Assembly: GCA_963824105.1 (NCBI GenBank)
Contig: CAWGNN010000002.1
Location: forward strand, 1 to 23,388
Origin: CAWDVB01 sp963824105
Lineage (GTDB): Bacteria; Actinomycetota; Actinomycetes; Propionibacteriales; Nocardioidaceae
Reading direction: 5' to 3'
DNA: 23,388 nt
Every line of letters begins with the position of its first letter. Position 1 is the stretch's first letter. Position numbers and translations under genes: made by a program. This document shows positions 7,299-15,075 of this stretch, piece by piece. The notes below the pieces were generated by a model, which saw only the letters and a list, made by a program, of their open reading frames with translations, was not told the origin of the DNA and made no database searches.

Positions 7299-8135
7299 GA
7301 CCTCGTCGCCGGGCCTCAGCTGCGCGCAGACCGCCAGCGAGGCCGGGTCCGCGACCGCGATCACCGGATAGCCACCGGTGGTCGGGTGGTCGTTGAGGAA
7401 GATCAGGGGTAGCCCGCTCGCGGGCACCTGCACCGCACCGAGGACGATCCCCTCGCTGGGCAGCTCGCCCTCCCGGATCCGGGGCAGGGCCTCACCCTCC
7501 ATTCGGATCGCGATCCTGTTGGAGGAGGCTCCGACGACGTACGACGAGCGCTGGACGATCTCCGGCCACTGCGGTTCGAACCAGTCGGCCCTCGGTCCCG
7601 GATGGAGCACCAGCTGACGCCGGACCGGCTCGATCGCCGCGACGTCGGAGTGCCCGGGCATCCCCTGGGGGCGACCGACCGGAAGGATCTCGCCCGCGGC
7701 CAGGGGTGCCGGGCCGAGCCGGGACAACGTGTCGTGGGAGCGGGAGCCGAGCACAGCGGGCACCTCGAGCCCTCCGCTCACGGCGACGTAGGAGCGGAGC
7801 CCGGCATGCGCAGGGCCGACCCGCACGATCGCCCCCTCGGCCACCGAGACGGGCTCGGCCCAGGGAACGTGCCGACCGTCGACCTCGATGTGCGAGCGGG
7901 CACCGGTCACCGCGATGGTCAAGGCGACATCGGCCCGGAAGGCGACTCCGTTGAGGGTCGTCTCCAGCACCGCGGCGTGGGCCTCGTTCCCCACGAGCCG
8001 GTTCGCCAGGTCGCGCGCCGGCGCGTCCACGGCGCCCGAGCGCGGCACCCCGAGGTGGGCCAGCCCGGGCCGCCCGAGATCCTGAACGCTGGTGAACGCC
8101 CCCGGGTCGACGATCGAGATGCTGCGGCCCGTCAC
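7275..8135 (-). CDS. pxpC: 5-oxoprolinase subunit C (biotin-dependent carboxyltransferase-like, KipA)
   Basis: One of the three subunits of prokaryotic 5-oxoprolinase (PxpABC), which hydrolyses 5-oxo-L-proline to L-glutamate with ATP in the cytoplasm. The 286-residue length is typical. The signature VDPGAFTSVQDLGRPGLAHL near residues 9-28 and the following GVPRSGAVDAPA are diagnostic of the KipA/AHS2 domain. The C-terminal ILGAVQVPASGLPLIFLNDHPTTGGYP-type segment is also conserved. Its ATG at 8135 overlaps the pxpB stop (ATGA, 4 bp), showing translational coupling. The 3' end overlaps the convergent dinB stop by 24 bp. Identification is firm because all three subunits are adjacent in the standard order. 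Confidence 0.95.
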   Translation of the reverse strand: MTGRSISIVDPGAFTSVQDLGRPGLAHLGVPRSGAVDAPARDLANRLVGNEAHAAVLETTLNGVAFRADVALTIAVTGARSHIEVDGRHVPWAEPVSVAEGAIVRVGPAHAGLRSYVAVSGGLEVPAVLGSRSHDTLSRLGPAPLAAGEILPVGRPQGMPGHSDVAAIEPVRRQLVLHPGPRADWFEPQWPEIVQRSSYVVGASSNRIAIRMEGEALPRIREGELPSEGIVLGAVQVPASGLPLIFLNDHPTTGGYPVIAVADPASLAVCAQLRPGDEVSFRVELG

Positions 8136-8737
8136 GGATCCACCGCCACGAAACGGACCTGGCGTCCGGGGGCGAGCAGCGCGGGCTCGTCCCGCCCGAG
8201 ATCCCAGACGGGCACATCAGTGGTCCCGAGCAGTAGCCATCCGCCCGGGGAGGCGTGGGGGTAGACGCCGGTGTAGGTGCCGGCCAGGGCGACCGAGCCA
8301 GCCGGAACCACGGGGCGTGGGTCGGCACGCCGGGGCACCGAGAGCCCCTCCGGAAGACCAGAGCAGTACGAGAAGCCCGGCGCGAAGCCGCAGAAGTCCA
8401 CTCGGTAGGTCAGCCCGCTGTGCGTCGCGACCACCTCGTCGGCGTCCATCCCCCACAGGCCGGCGACGAGGTCCAGGTCGGGGCCGTCGTAGCGCGTGGG
8501 CAGCTCGACGACGGATCCGGACCGCTCGTCGGGCCCCTCCGCCAGATCCCAGTCGGCCAGGGAGGTGGCGAGCCCGTCGGGGTCGACCACCCCGTCGAAT
8601 AGCACCGTCCGCGCCGCTGGGACGATCTCGGCGGCTTGGACCCCACGCGATCGTGCGACCGCGAAGAGGGCAGCCGCCTCGGCTGCCGACCCCACCTCGA
8701 CCAGGAGAGCCTCCCTGCCCACGCGAATGGCACGCAT
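8132..8737 (-). CDS. pxpB: 5-oxoprolinase subunit B (KipI family)
   Basis: Second PxpABC subunit, the AHS1/KipI domain, which works with PxpC. The family core is visible as VDFCGFAPGFSYCSGLPEGL, then VPRRADPRPVVPAGSVALAG, TGVYPHASPGGWLLLG and TDVPVWD. I take ATG 8737 (201 residues), since homologues begin within a few residues of the MRAIRVG strand and a purine-rich GGTGGGGTGAGG lies just upstream. A start at 8767 is open but would overlap pxpA. In B. subtilis KipI inhibits the sporulation kinase KinA; there is no reason to expect that role here. The gene follows pxpA by 4 bp and is coupled to pxpC. Confidence 0.94.
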   Translation of the reverse strand: MRAIRVGREALLVEVGSAAEAAALFAVARSRGVQAAEIVPAARTVLFDGVVDPDGLATSLADWDLAEGPDERSGSVVELPTRYDGPDLDLVAGLWGMDADEVVATHSGLTYRVDFCGFAPGFSYCSGLPEGLSVPRRADPRPVVPAGSVALAGTYTGVYPHASPGGWLLLGTTDVPVWDLGRDEPALLAPGRQVRFVAVDP

Positions 8738-8741
8738 CGCC

Positions 8742-9452
8742 TCACCCCACCGATCCGGTCGAGCCAAGAGCCTGGAGCACGAACCCCGCGTCGGCCAGCA
8801 TCGACCGGACCACCTGTGCGGTGTGGACCGCCCCCGGGGAGTCCCCGTGAAGGCAGAGCGAGTCCACCCGGTCGGCCATCTCGACCGCGCGCCGGCCGAC
8901 CTCGGTCGGCTCGGACACCAGGGCTCCGACCGAGCCGCGCGGGACCAGCCGTCCGTCGGCGGTGTAGCCCCGGTCGGGGAACCCCTCTCGCCAGGTGGAA
9001 CGCCCGAGGTCCAGGGCCAGGTCGAGGATCACCGAGCCCGGAAGGCCCAGCACGGGCAGGCCGCCCGAGCCGGTGAGGACCGCCGACGCCTGCTCCGCGT
9101 CGTACCCCACCCGGTGGTAGAGCGCCCCATGCGGCTTCACGTAGGAGACTGCGGTGCCGAAACGGGCCGCGATCGCGCCGAGCGTGCCGATCTGTTCGGC
9201 GACCTGGTCGGCAAGCTCGGAGTGGGGCACGTCCATCTCCCGGCGCCCGAACCCGTCGCGGTCCCGGTAGGACACCTGTGCCCCGATGGTGACCCCTCGC
9301 TCCGCCGCGATCCGGCACACCTCGACCATCGTCTCGGTGGTCCCCGCGTGGTAGCCGCAGGCGACGTTGGCACTGGTCACGACAGCGAGCAACGCGGCGT
9401 CATCGGTGATCTCCTCGCCCAGATCGGCGTTCAGATCGACGGAGCCCGGCAT
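8742..9452 (-). CDS. pxpA: 5-oxoprolinase subunit A (LamB/YcsF family)
   Basis: First gene of the pxpABC operon and the LamB/YcsF subunit of 5-oxoprolinase. The hallmark SVDLNADLGE sits at the N-terminus, followed by SANVACGYHAGTTETM, GAQVSYRDRDGFGRREMD, SYVKPHGALYH and SLCLHGDSPGAV, all conserved in the family. Length is 236 residues from ATG 9452, slightly short of the usual about 245-255. ATG 9461 adds three residues and is possible. I prefer 9452 because CACAAT, a -10-like hexamer, ends 7 nt before it and neither start has a ribosome site. The operon starts 52 bp from the divergent peptidase gene, so the two share a control region. Confidence 0.94.
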   Translation of the reverse strand: MPGSVDLNADLGEEITDDAALLAVVTSANVACGYHAGTTETMVEVCRIAAERGVTIGAQVSYRDRDGFGRREMDVPHSELADQVAEQIGTLGAIAARFGTAVSYVKPHGALYHRVGYDAEQASAVLTGSGGLPVLGLPGSVILDLALDLGRSTWREGFPDRGYTADGRLVPRGSVGALVSEPTEVGRRAVEMADRVDSLCLHGDSPGAVHTAQVVRSMLADAGFVLQALGSTGSVG

Positions 9453-9492
9453 GTCGTCCATTGTGCCCGTGCCGGCGACGAACCCGGTGGCA

Positions 9493-9498
9493 TAGGGT
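9493..9498 (+). promoter_or_regulatory. Putative -10 element, leaderless start of the S9 peptidase gene
   Basis: TAGGGT fits TANNNT and ends exactly 6 nt before GTG 9505. It lies in the 52-bp gap shared with the divergent pxpA gene. There is no ribosome binding site before the GTG, which supports a leaderless mRNA. Confidence 0.5.
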
Positions 9499-9504
9499 CG
9501 CGGG

Positions 9505-11613
9505 GTGTCTGAGCACCCGAACGCCGATCGCAGGCCTGTCCGACGTACCCACCACGGCGACACCGTCATCGACGACTACGAGTGGCTGCGCGACAAGGAG
9601 TCCCCCGACGTCATCGCCTATCTCGAGGCCGAGAACGCCTACACCGAGGCGCGGACCGCTCCCCTGAGCGGGCTGCAGGAGCAGATCTTCACCGAGATCC
9701 GTTCCCGCACCCAGGAGACCGACCTCAGCGTGCCCACCAGGCTCGGCGGTTACTGGTACTTCGTGCGCACGATCGAGGGCAAGCAGTACGGCGTGCAGTG
9801 CCGGTGTCCGATCGGCGACCCCGACGACTGGACTCCCCCGGCTGCGGACGACACCCTTCCGGGCGAGGAGGTGCTGCTCGACTCCAACGAGCTTGCCGAG
9901 GGCCACGACTTCTTCGCCCTGGGAGCCGGCGCCGTCAGCCTGGACGGCAACCTGCTGGCGTTCAGCACCGACACCCGCGGCGACGAGCGCTTCCACCTGC
10001 GAGTCAAGGACCTGCGGACCGGAGAGCTCCTCCCCGACGAGATTGCCGAAGTCGGCCACGGAGCCACCTGGGACGCCGCCGGGGAGCACCTCTTCTACAC
10101 CACCGTCGACGACGCCTGGCGGCCCGATCGAGTCTGGCGGCACCGGATCGGATCTCCGGCCGAGGACGACGTGGAGGTGTTCCACGAGCCCGACGAGCGG
10201 TTCTGGGTGTCGATGGGCCGGACCCGCAGTGACCGGTTCATCCTGATCGCGAGCGGCAGCAAGAACACCACCGAGATCTGGTTCGCCGACGCCGAGGAGC
10301 CCACCGCAGAGCTCCGGGTGGTCGCGCCCCGCCGAGCCGACGTCGACTACACGGTCGAGCACGCGGTGATCGGCGGCCGGGACCGGTTCCTCGTCCTGCA
10401 CAACGATGGGGCCGAGGACTTCGAGCTCGCCGTGGCCGACGTGACCGACCCCGCCACCTGGGCCACGCTCATCCCCCATCGCAGCGGTGTTCGGCTCGAG
10501 GACGCCGAAGCGTTCGCCGACCATGTGGTGGTGTCGCAGCGCAGCGACGCGATGACCCAGCTGCGGGTGCTCACCCTCGGCGAGCAGGGGATCGGGGACG
10601 ACTTTCTCATCGAGTTCCCTGACGACGTCCGCACCGTCGGCCTGGGCGCGAACCCGGAGTTCTCCCAACCACTCGTGCGGCTGCACTACAACACCCTCGC
10701 CACACCGCCGGCCGTCTACGACTTCGACGTCACCGCCCGGTCTCTGACCCTCCGCAAGCAGACACCGGTCCTCGGCCACTTCGACCCCCAGGAGTACCGC
10801 CAGGTCCGCGACTGGGCGGTGGCCCCCGACGGCACCCGGATCCCGCTGTCGATCGTGGTGCCCGCGGATGCGCCACGGGACGGGTCGGTGCCGATGCTGC
10901 TGTACGGCTACGGCAGCTATGAGATCTCCATCGATCCCTACTTCTCGATGGGACGGCTCTCGTTGCTCGACCGAGGGGTCGGCTTCGCGATCGCCCACGT
11001 CCGTGGCGGTGGCGAGATGGGTCGGCGGTGGTACGAGGAGGGCAAGACGCTGGCGAAGCAGAACAGCTTCACCGACTTCATCGCCAGCGCCCAGCACCTG
11101 GTCGACACGGGCTGGACCTCGCCCGACCGGCTCGTGGCCCAGGGAGGGAGCGCCGGAGGCCTGCTGATGGGGGCGGTGGCCAATCTGGCGCCGGGTCTCT
11201 TCGCGGGCATCTCGGCACAGGTCCCATTCGTGGACCCGCTGACGAGCATCCTCGACCCGGACCTTCCCCTCACGGTCGTCGAGTGGGAGGAGTGGGGCAA
11301 CCCCCTTGAGGACCCCGAGGTCTACGCCTACATGAAGGGCTATTCGCCGTACGAGAACGTCGCCGCGATGCACTACCCGCCGATCCTCGCCGAGGCGGGC
11401 CTGAACGACACCCGCGTCCTCTACGTGGAGCCGGCCAAGTGGATCGCCCGGCTGCGGGCCACCGCGACCAACCCGGAGGATTTCCTGCTGAAGGTCAAGA
11501 TGTCGTCGGGTCACGGCGGCGCCAGCGGCCGGTACGACGACTGGCGGGAGCGCGCCTTCACCCTGGCGTGGATCCTCGAACGGCTGGGTCGCGCCGACAC
11601 CGGCCAGCAATAG
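9505..11613 (+). CDS. ptrB: S9A family serine peptidase (oligopeptidase B type)
   Basis: Cytoplasmic serine peptidase of the prolyl oligopeptidase family that cleaves short peptides, in oligopeptidase B after basic residues. The 702-residue length fits. The N-terminal signature HGDTVIDDYEWLRDKESPDV leads into a seven-bladed beta-propeller (about residues 70-410). The C-terminal alpha/beta hydrolase domain carries the catalytic Ser549 in QGGSAGG, Asp635 in LNDTRVLY and His670 in SSGHGG. The oxyanion/entry segment YGYGSYEIS and HVRGGGEMGRRWYEEGK are typical of oligopeptidase B. No signal peptide. The start is GTG 9505, directly before the conserved N-terminus. The divergent neighbour is pxpABC, which suggests, by inference only, a peptide and 5-oxoproline salvage setting. 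Exact cleavage preference cannot be read from sequence. Confidence 0.93.
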   Translation: MSEHPNADRRPVRRTHHGDTVIDDYEWLRDKESPDVIAYLEAENAYTEARTAPLSGLQEQIFTEIRSRTQETDLSVPTRLGGYWYFVRTIEGKQYGVQCRCPIGDPDDWTPPAADDTLPGEEVLLDSNELAEGHDFFALGAGAVSLDGNLLAFSTDTRGDERFHLRVKDLRTGELLPDEIAEVGHGATWDAAGEHLFYTTVDDAWRPDRVWRHRIGSPAEDDVEVFHEPDERFWVSMGRTRSDRFILIASGSKNTTEIWFADAEEPTAELRVVAPRRADVDYTVEHAVIGGRDRFLVLHNDGAEDFELAVADVTDPATWATLIPHRSGVRLEDAEAFADHVVVSQRSDAMTQLRVLTLGEQGIGDDFLIEFPDDVRTVGLGANPEFSQPLVRLHYNTLATPPAVYDFDVTARSLTLRKQTPVLGHFDPQEYRQVRDWAVAPDGTRIPLSIVVPADAPRDGSVPMLLYGYGSYEISIDPYFSMGRLSLLDRGVGFAIAHVRGGGEMGRRWYEEGKTLAKQNSFTDFIASAQHLVDTGWTSPDRLVAQGGSAGGLLMGAVANLAPGLFAGISAQVPFVDPLTSILDPDLPLTVVEWEEWGNPLEDPEVYAYMKGYSPYENVAAMHYPPILAEAGLNDTRVLYVEPAKWIARLRATATNPEDFLLKVKMSSGHGGASGRYDDWRERAFTLAWILERLGRADTGQQ

Positions 11614-11836
11614 CCTGACAAAGGTCACGAATCGGGTCACTTTCCCCGAGGGCAACGACTGAGAATCGGCTGTGAGCATGCGGTTCTCGGCAACCTTCGG
11701 CCGTTCCCACTCGTCAACGGTGTGTCAGGTCAGAGCGTCCTGGGCGGTGTCCGCACGGGAATCCACGGGTGCCTCTGACCGTTGCTAAGAGTGTCGCCAC
11801 GCTGCACCCGACGTGACGGCGGAAGGAAGCACCACC
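11614..11836. other. Intergenic control region upstream of the group 2 sigma factor
   Basis: These 223 bp hold no plausible gene. Their sequence is less GC-skewed than the flanking genes. They contain short inverted matches such as GAGAAT...TTCTC around 11660-11690 and a direct repeat CACGGG-AATC-CACGGG near 11756-11770. TAAGAGT near 11787-11793 could be part of a -10 element for the sigma gene, but no -35 is clear. I see no convincing terminator for the peptidase gene. Confidence 0.35.
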
Positions 11837-12781
11837 GTGACTATCACCCAACAGCGCGAGATCGAGGGACGCGACAGCGTCGGGCTCTACCTCGACGAGA
11901 TCGCGCGGACCCCCCTGCTCGACGCCGAGGCAGAGGTCGACCTTGCGCGCACCATCGAAGCGGGCCTGCTGGCCGAGGCACTGCTCGCCGAGGGCCGGAT
12001 CGGCCGGAAGAAGGGCGGCGCCCCCGGCTGGGCCACCCAGGAGGAGCTGGAGTACCTCGTCGAGGCCGGCCAGGCCGCCATGCAGCAGTTCGTGACCGCC
12101 AACCTCCGGTTGGTCGTGTCGATCGCCCGCAAGTACGGCCGCAACCAGATGCCGATGCTGGACCTGATCCAGGAGGGAAACACCGGCCTGATCCGCGCGG
12201 TGGAGAAGTTCGACTACACCAAGGGATTCAAGTTCTCGACCTACGCCACCTGGTGGGTGCGCCAGGCCATTACCCGCGGCATTGCCCAGCAGGCCCGTGT
12301 GGTGCGCCTCCCCGTGCACGTCTCGGAGGAGATCAACCAGATCAACGCAGCGCGCCGCACGCTGGGGCGGCAGCTCGGACGCGACCCCGAGCCCGAGGAT
12401 ATCGCTGCCGAGCTCATGATCGACGTCGAGCGGGTGCTCGAGCTGATGGCCTGGAGCCGGGAGCACGTCAGCCTGGATGCTCCAGTGGACGACGACGGAA
12501 CGACGGCCCTGGGCGACCTGATCGTTCCGTCTCAGGCGCCGGCCCCCGATGAGAACGTCGTCGACGCGGCGGTCGTGGAGGCGCTCAGCCACCTGATCGA
12601 CAAGCTCGACCCGCGGTCGGCGGACATCATCCGCAGCCGGTTCGGGCTGTCCGACGGCCGGGTGCACAAGCTCGCCGACATCGGCGCCCGTCACGGGATC
12701 TCGGCCGAGCGGGTCCGCCAGCTCGAGCGCGAGGCCCTCAACCGGCTGCGCGAGATCGCCGACCCCGATCTGGCCGCCTGA
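11837..12781 (+). CDS. Group 2 (non-essential) sigma-70 factor, SigB/HrdD-like
   Basis: RNA polymerase sigma factor of 314 residues with regions 1.2 to 4 but without the long N-terminal extension of SigA. Region 1.2 is DSVGLYLDEIARTPLL (13-28). Region 2 spans about 85-155 and includes NLRLVVSIARKYGRN and FKFSTYATWWVRQAITRGIA. Region 3 begins with VRLPVHVSEEINQI, and region 4 ends with the helix-turn-helix GISAERVRQLEREALNRLRE. The -10-reading residues resemble those of SigA, so promoter preference should overlap; such factors usually act in stress or stationary phase. GTG 11837 is chosen because GGAAGGA lies 9-10 nt upstream. GTG 11813 is in frame but has no such site. It converges on coaE with 14 bp between stops. 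Confidence 0.93.
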   Translation: MTITQQREIEGRDSVGLYLDEIARTPLLDAEAEVDLARTIEAGLLAEALLAEGRIGRKKGGAPGWATQEELEYLVEAGQAAMQQFVTANLRLVVSIARKYGRNQMPMLDLIQEGNTGLIRAVEKFDYTKGFKFSTYATWWVRQAITRGIAQQARVVRLPVHVSEEINQINAARRTLGRQLGRDPEPEDIAAELMIDVERVLELMAWSREHVSLDAPVDDDGTTALGDLIVPSQAPAPDENVVDAAVVEALSHLIDKLDPRSADIIRSRFGLSDGRVHKLADIGARHGISAERVRQLEREALNRLREIADPDLAA

Positions 12782-12795
12782 GCCCCGTCCCACCG

Positions 12796-13377
12796 TCAGC
12801 GAAGCCTGCGCAGCACGCCCTCGACCTGCCTGCGCAGGTCTTCGCGCGTCCCGGAGTTGTCCAGCACGTAGGTCGCGATGGCCCGTCGCTGCTCGCGGGT
12901 CGCCTGCGCCCTGATCCGCGCTCGCGCCTCCTCCTCCGTCGCCGCACGCTCGGCCACCAGGCGCCGCACCTGCTCCTCCTCGGGGGCATCCACGACGATC
13001 ACCGCGTCGAACTCCCCCGCCCGACCAACCTCGGCGAGCAGCGGGATGTCGTGCACGACCAGCGCACCCTCCGGAGCCCTCGCATCGATCTCGGTGGCAC
13101 GCTGCCGCACGAGCGGATGGATGATCCCCTCCAGCACGCGGCGCTGGGCCGCGTCGGCGAACACGATGGTGGCCATCGCGGGGCGGTCCAAGTCACCCTC
13201 GGGGGTCAGTACCGCGTCCCCGAACGCGTCGCGGATCGCGGCCAGCCCAGGAGTCCCGGGCGCCACCACCTCGCGGGCGATGACGTCGGCGTCGATCACC
13301 ACGGCCCCGGCCTCGCGCAGCATCGCTGCGACCGTGCTCTTGCCGGAGGCGACTCCCCCGGTCAGCCCAACTCTCAT
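12796..13377 (-). CDS. coaE: Dephospho-CoA kinase
   Basis: Last enzyme of coenzyme A synthesis: it phosphorylates the 3'-hydroxyl of dephospho-CoA with ATP. The 193-residue length is that of a stand-alone CoaE without the extra C-terminal UPF0157 domain found in some actinobacteria. The Walker A loop is LTGGVASGKST (5-15), followed by VVIDADVIAREVVAPGTPGL for substrate binding, the HPLVR motif, VHDIPLLAE, and the lid region EEARARIRAQATREQR. ATG 13377 has GGAAGGA about 8 nt upstream. The gene is alone on its strand, between the convergent sigma factor and the divergent synthetase-like gene (75 bp). Confidence 0.96.
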   Translation of the reverse strand: MRVGLTGGVASGKSTVAAMLREAGAVVIDADVIAREVVAPGTPGLAAIRDAFGDAVLTPEGDLDRPAMATIVFADAAQRRVLEGIIHPLVRQRATEIDARAPEGALVVHDIPLLAEVGRAGEFDAVIVVDAPEEEQVRRLVAERAATEEEARARIRAQATREQRRAIATYVLDNSGTREDLRRQVEGVLRRLR

Positions 13378-13452
13378 GGGGACGGTCCTTCCTGATCGCT
13401 CGCCCGCGGGTAGGAGTATCCCAGTTCGGCGGTTGGGCGAGAATGACTGAAC

Positions 13453-14736
13453 ATGACCGACATGGGCCAGCTGAACGTCGGCGACCGGGTGGCGCTACTG
13501 ACCCCCGGGAGCCAGACGTACGTCGAGACCGTGATTGAGCTGCTCCGCCGCGGGATCGTCCCGGTGCCTCTCGACCCGCACCTCACCCCCTCCGAGCGCG
13601 CCAAGATGCTTCCCTACGCCGACCCGGCGGTCACCATCACCGAGCCCGAGCAGCTGCGCGCGCTGCTCGACCGAGTTCGCGCTCGGACGGCGTTGTCCGA
13701 CGTCCCCCTGGCGCGGCCCATGCACCTGACCAGCGGCACGACCGGTAGCCCGAAGGGCGTGTGGTCCGGCATCCTCGACCCCCTGGCGGCTGCGGCGCTG
13801 CTCGCCGAGGAGCGGGACCTGTGGGGCTTCCGCCACGAGGACACCAATCTGGTGGTGGGCCCACTGCACCACTCCGCCCCCCTGCGGTTCGCGATGGGCA
13901 CTCTCCTCGCCGGTGGCCGGATTCTGGTGCCCGGCCCGTTCGACGCAGAGCGCCTGACCGCCGTGATCGAGGACGAGCGGCCCAGCACGATGTTCGTGGT
14001 CCCGACGCACCTGCAGCGACTCTTCGCGCACTGGGACACCCACGGTTTCCCAGACCTCCGTTGCTTCCGGCTGGTCGCCCACGCCGGCGCCGCCTGTCCC
14101 GAGCCGGTCAAGCGGCGGCTGATCGAGCTGTTCCCTCCCGATAGCACCTGGGAGTTCTACGGCTCGACCGAAGGGCAGTTCACCGCCTGCCGCAGCGAGG
14201 AATGGCTCGAGCACCCCGGCACGGTCGGCCGGGCCAGACCAGGACGTTCGCTCAACGTCGATCCCGACGCGACGATCTGGAGCGTCGTCCCTGAGTACGC
14301 GCGGTTCAGCTACTTCGGCGACCCCGAGAAGACCGCAGCTGCCTGGCGGGAGACGCCCGACGGCCCGGCCTTCACGGTCGGGGACCACGGACACCTCGAC
14401 GCCGACGGCTACCTGTACCTCGACGGGCGTCGCGAGGACCTGATCATCTCCGGTGGAGTGAACGTCTACCCCGTCGAGGTCGAGAGCGTGCTGGCACACC
14501 ATCCGGGTGTGCGCCAGGTCGCGGTCTTCGGGGAGCCCGACGAGGAGTGGGGTCAACGGGTCTGCGCCGCCATCGTCGGCGACGCACCGGAGCAGGAGCT
14601 CCGCGACCTCGCCACGGCGGAGCTTGCTCCGCCCAAACGCCCCAAGCAGTACCGGTACCTCACCGAACTGCCGCACACCGCCACCGGCAAGGTCCGGCGC
14701 CTGGACCTGGCATCCCCGGAGCGACCGCCGGACTGA
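13453..14736 (+). CDS. Acyl-CoA synthetase-like AMP-binding enzyme (ANL superfamily), short form
   Basis: Adenylate-forming enzyme that activates a carboxylic acid with ATP, most likely to a CoA thioester. Motifs in order are the phosphate loop LTSGTTGSPKG (92-102), YGSTE (236-240), the Asp of VGDHGHLD (310-311), the hinge GRREDLIISGG (325-335) with VNVYPVEVE, and catalytic Lys413 in HTATGKVRR. All catalytic elements are kept, but at 427 residues it is about 80-100 shorter than typical acyl-CoA synthetases. The missing part is at the N-terminus, since the phosphate loop usually comes near residue 150-190. No other start is open far upstream. GAGAAT 8 nt before ATG 13453 might be a -10. The substrate is unknown. 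Confidence 0.88.
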   Translation: MTDMGQLNVGDRVALLTPGSQTYVETVIELLRRGIVPVPLDPHLTPSERAKMLPYADPAVTITEPEQLRALLDRVRARTALSDVPLARPMHLTSGTTGSPKGVWSGILDPLAAAALLAEERDLWGFRHEDTNLVVGPLHHSAPLRFAMGTLLAGGRILVPGPFDAERLTAVIEDERPSTMFVVPTHLQRLFAHWDTHGFPDLRCFRLVAHAGAACPEPVKRRLIELFPPDSTWEFYGSTEGQFTACRSEEWLEHPGTVGRARPGRSLNVDPDATIWSVVPEYARFSYFGDPEKTAAAWRETPDGPAFTVGDHGHLDADGYLYLDGRREDLIISGGVNVYPVEVESVLAHHPGVRQVAVFGEPDEEWGQRVCAAIVGDAPEQELRDLATAELAPPKRPKQYRYLTELPHTATGKVRRLDLASPERPPD

Positions 14737-14784
14737 GGATCCCGAGCCTCGGAACCATCCACCCACGCTGACGGCAGCGCCTTC

Positions 14785-15053
14785 ATCTTCTGGCACAACG
14801 GTCTGGAGCGGCTCTATCGAGACGGTTCCAAGAGGGGCGTCCAAGCGGCCCACGTCCCGAAACTGCTACGCATCCTGTCGGCGCTGGATGTGGCGCAAGC
14901 CCCCGACGATCTGGAAGTCCCGTCGTTTCGCACTCACCCGGTGAAGGGCGCTCTGGCAGGAGATTGGTCGATCTGGGTGAACGCGAGCTGGCGGGTGACT
15001 TCAGACTCGTCGACCACGATGTCGAGCTTGTCGACTACCGGGAGTACCACTGA
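14785..15053 (+). pseudogene. higB: HigB-type (RelE superfamily) toxin remnant
   Basis: The translated bases match a HigB mRNA interferase: HNGLERLYRDGSKRGVQAAH, then LLRILSALDVAQAPDDLEVP, FRTHPVKGALAGDWSIWVN and SWRVT. The expected last strand, FRLVDHDVELVDYREYH with TGA at 15051, follows only after a frame change. One base is missing near 14999-15001 (between WRVT and FRLV). There is also no ATG, GTG or TTG in the right frame between the previous stop at 14736 and codon 14890. The natural start position reads ATC at 14785, one base from ATG. The toxin is therefore start-less and frameshifted, unless both are sequence errors. It lies just upstream of higA, the normal order for this family. 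Confidence 0.75.
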
Positions 15054-15075
15054 GCAGGAGGTGAGGATTGTGGCG

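Noticed and set aside
9400..11679. A 759-residue antisense open frame over the S9 peptidase gene
   Set aside because: It is a mirror frame produced by high GC content. The plus-strand frame has the full catalytic triad and family signatures; the antisense product has none and is dominated by Val, Gly, Asp and Arg without domain pattern.
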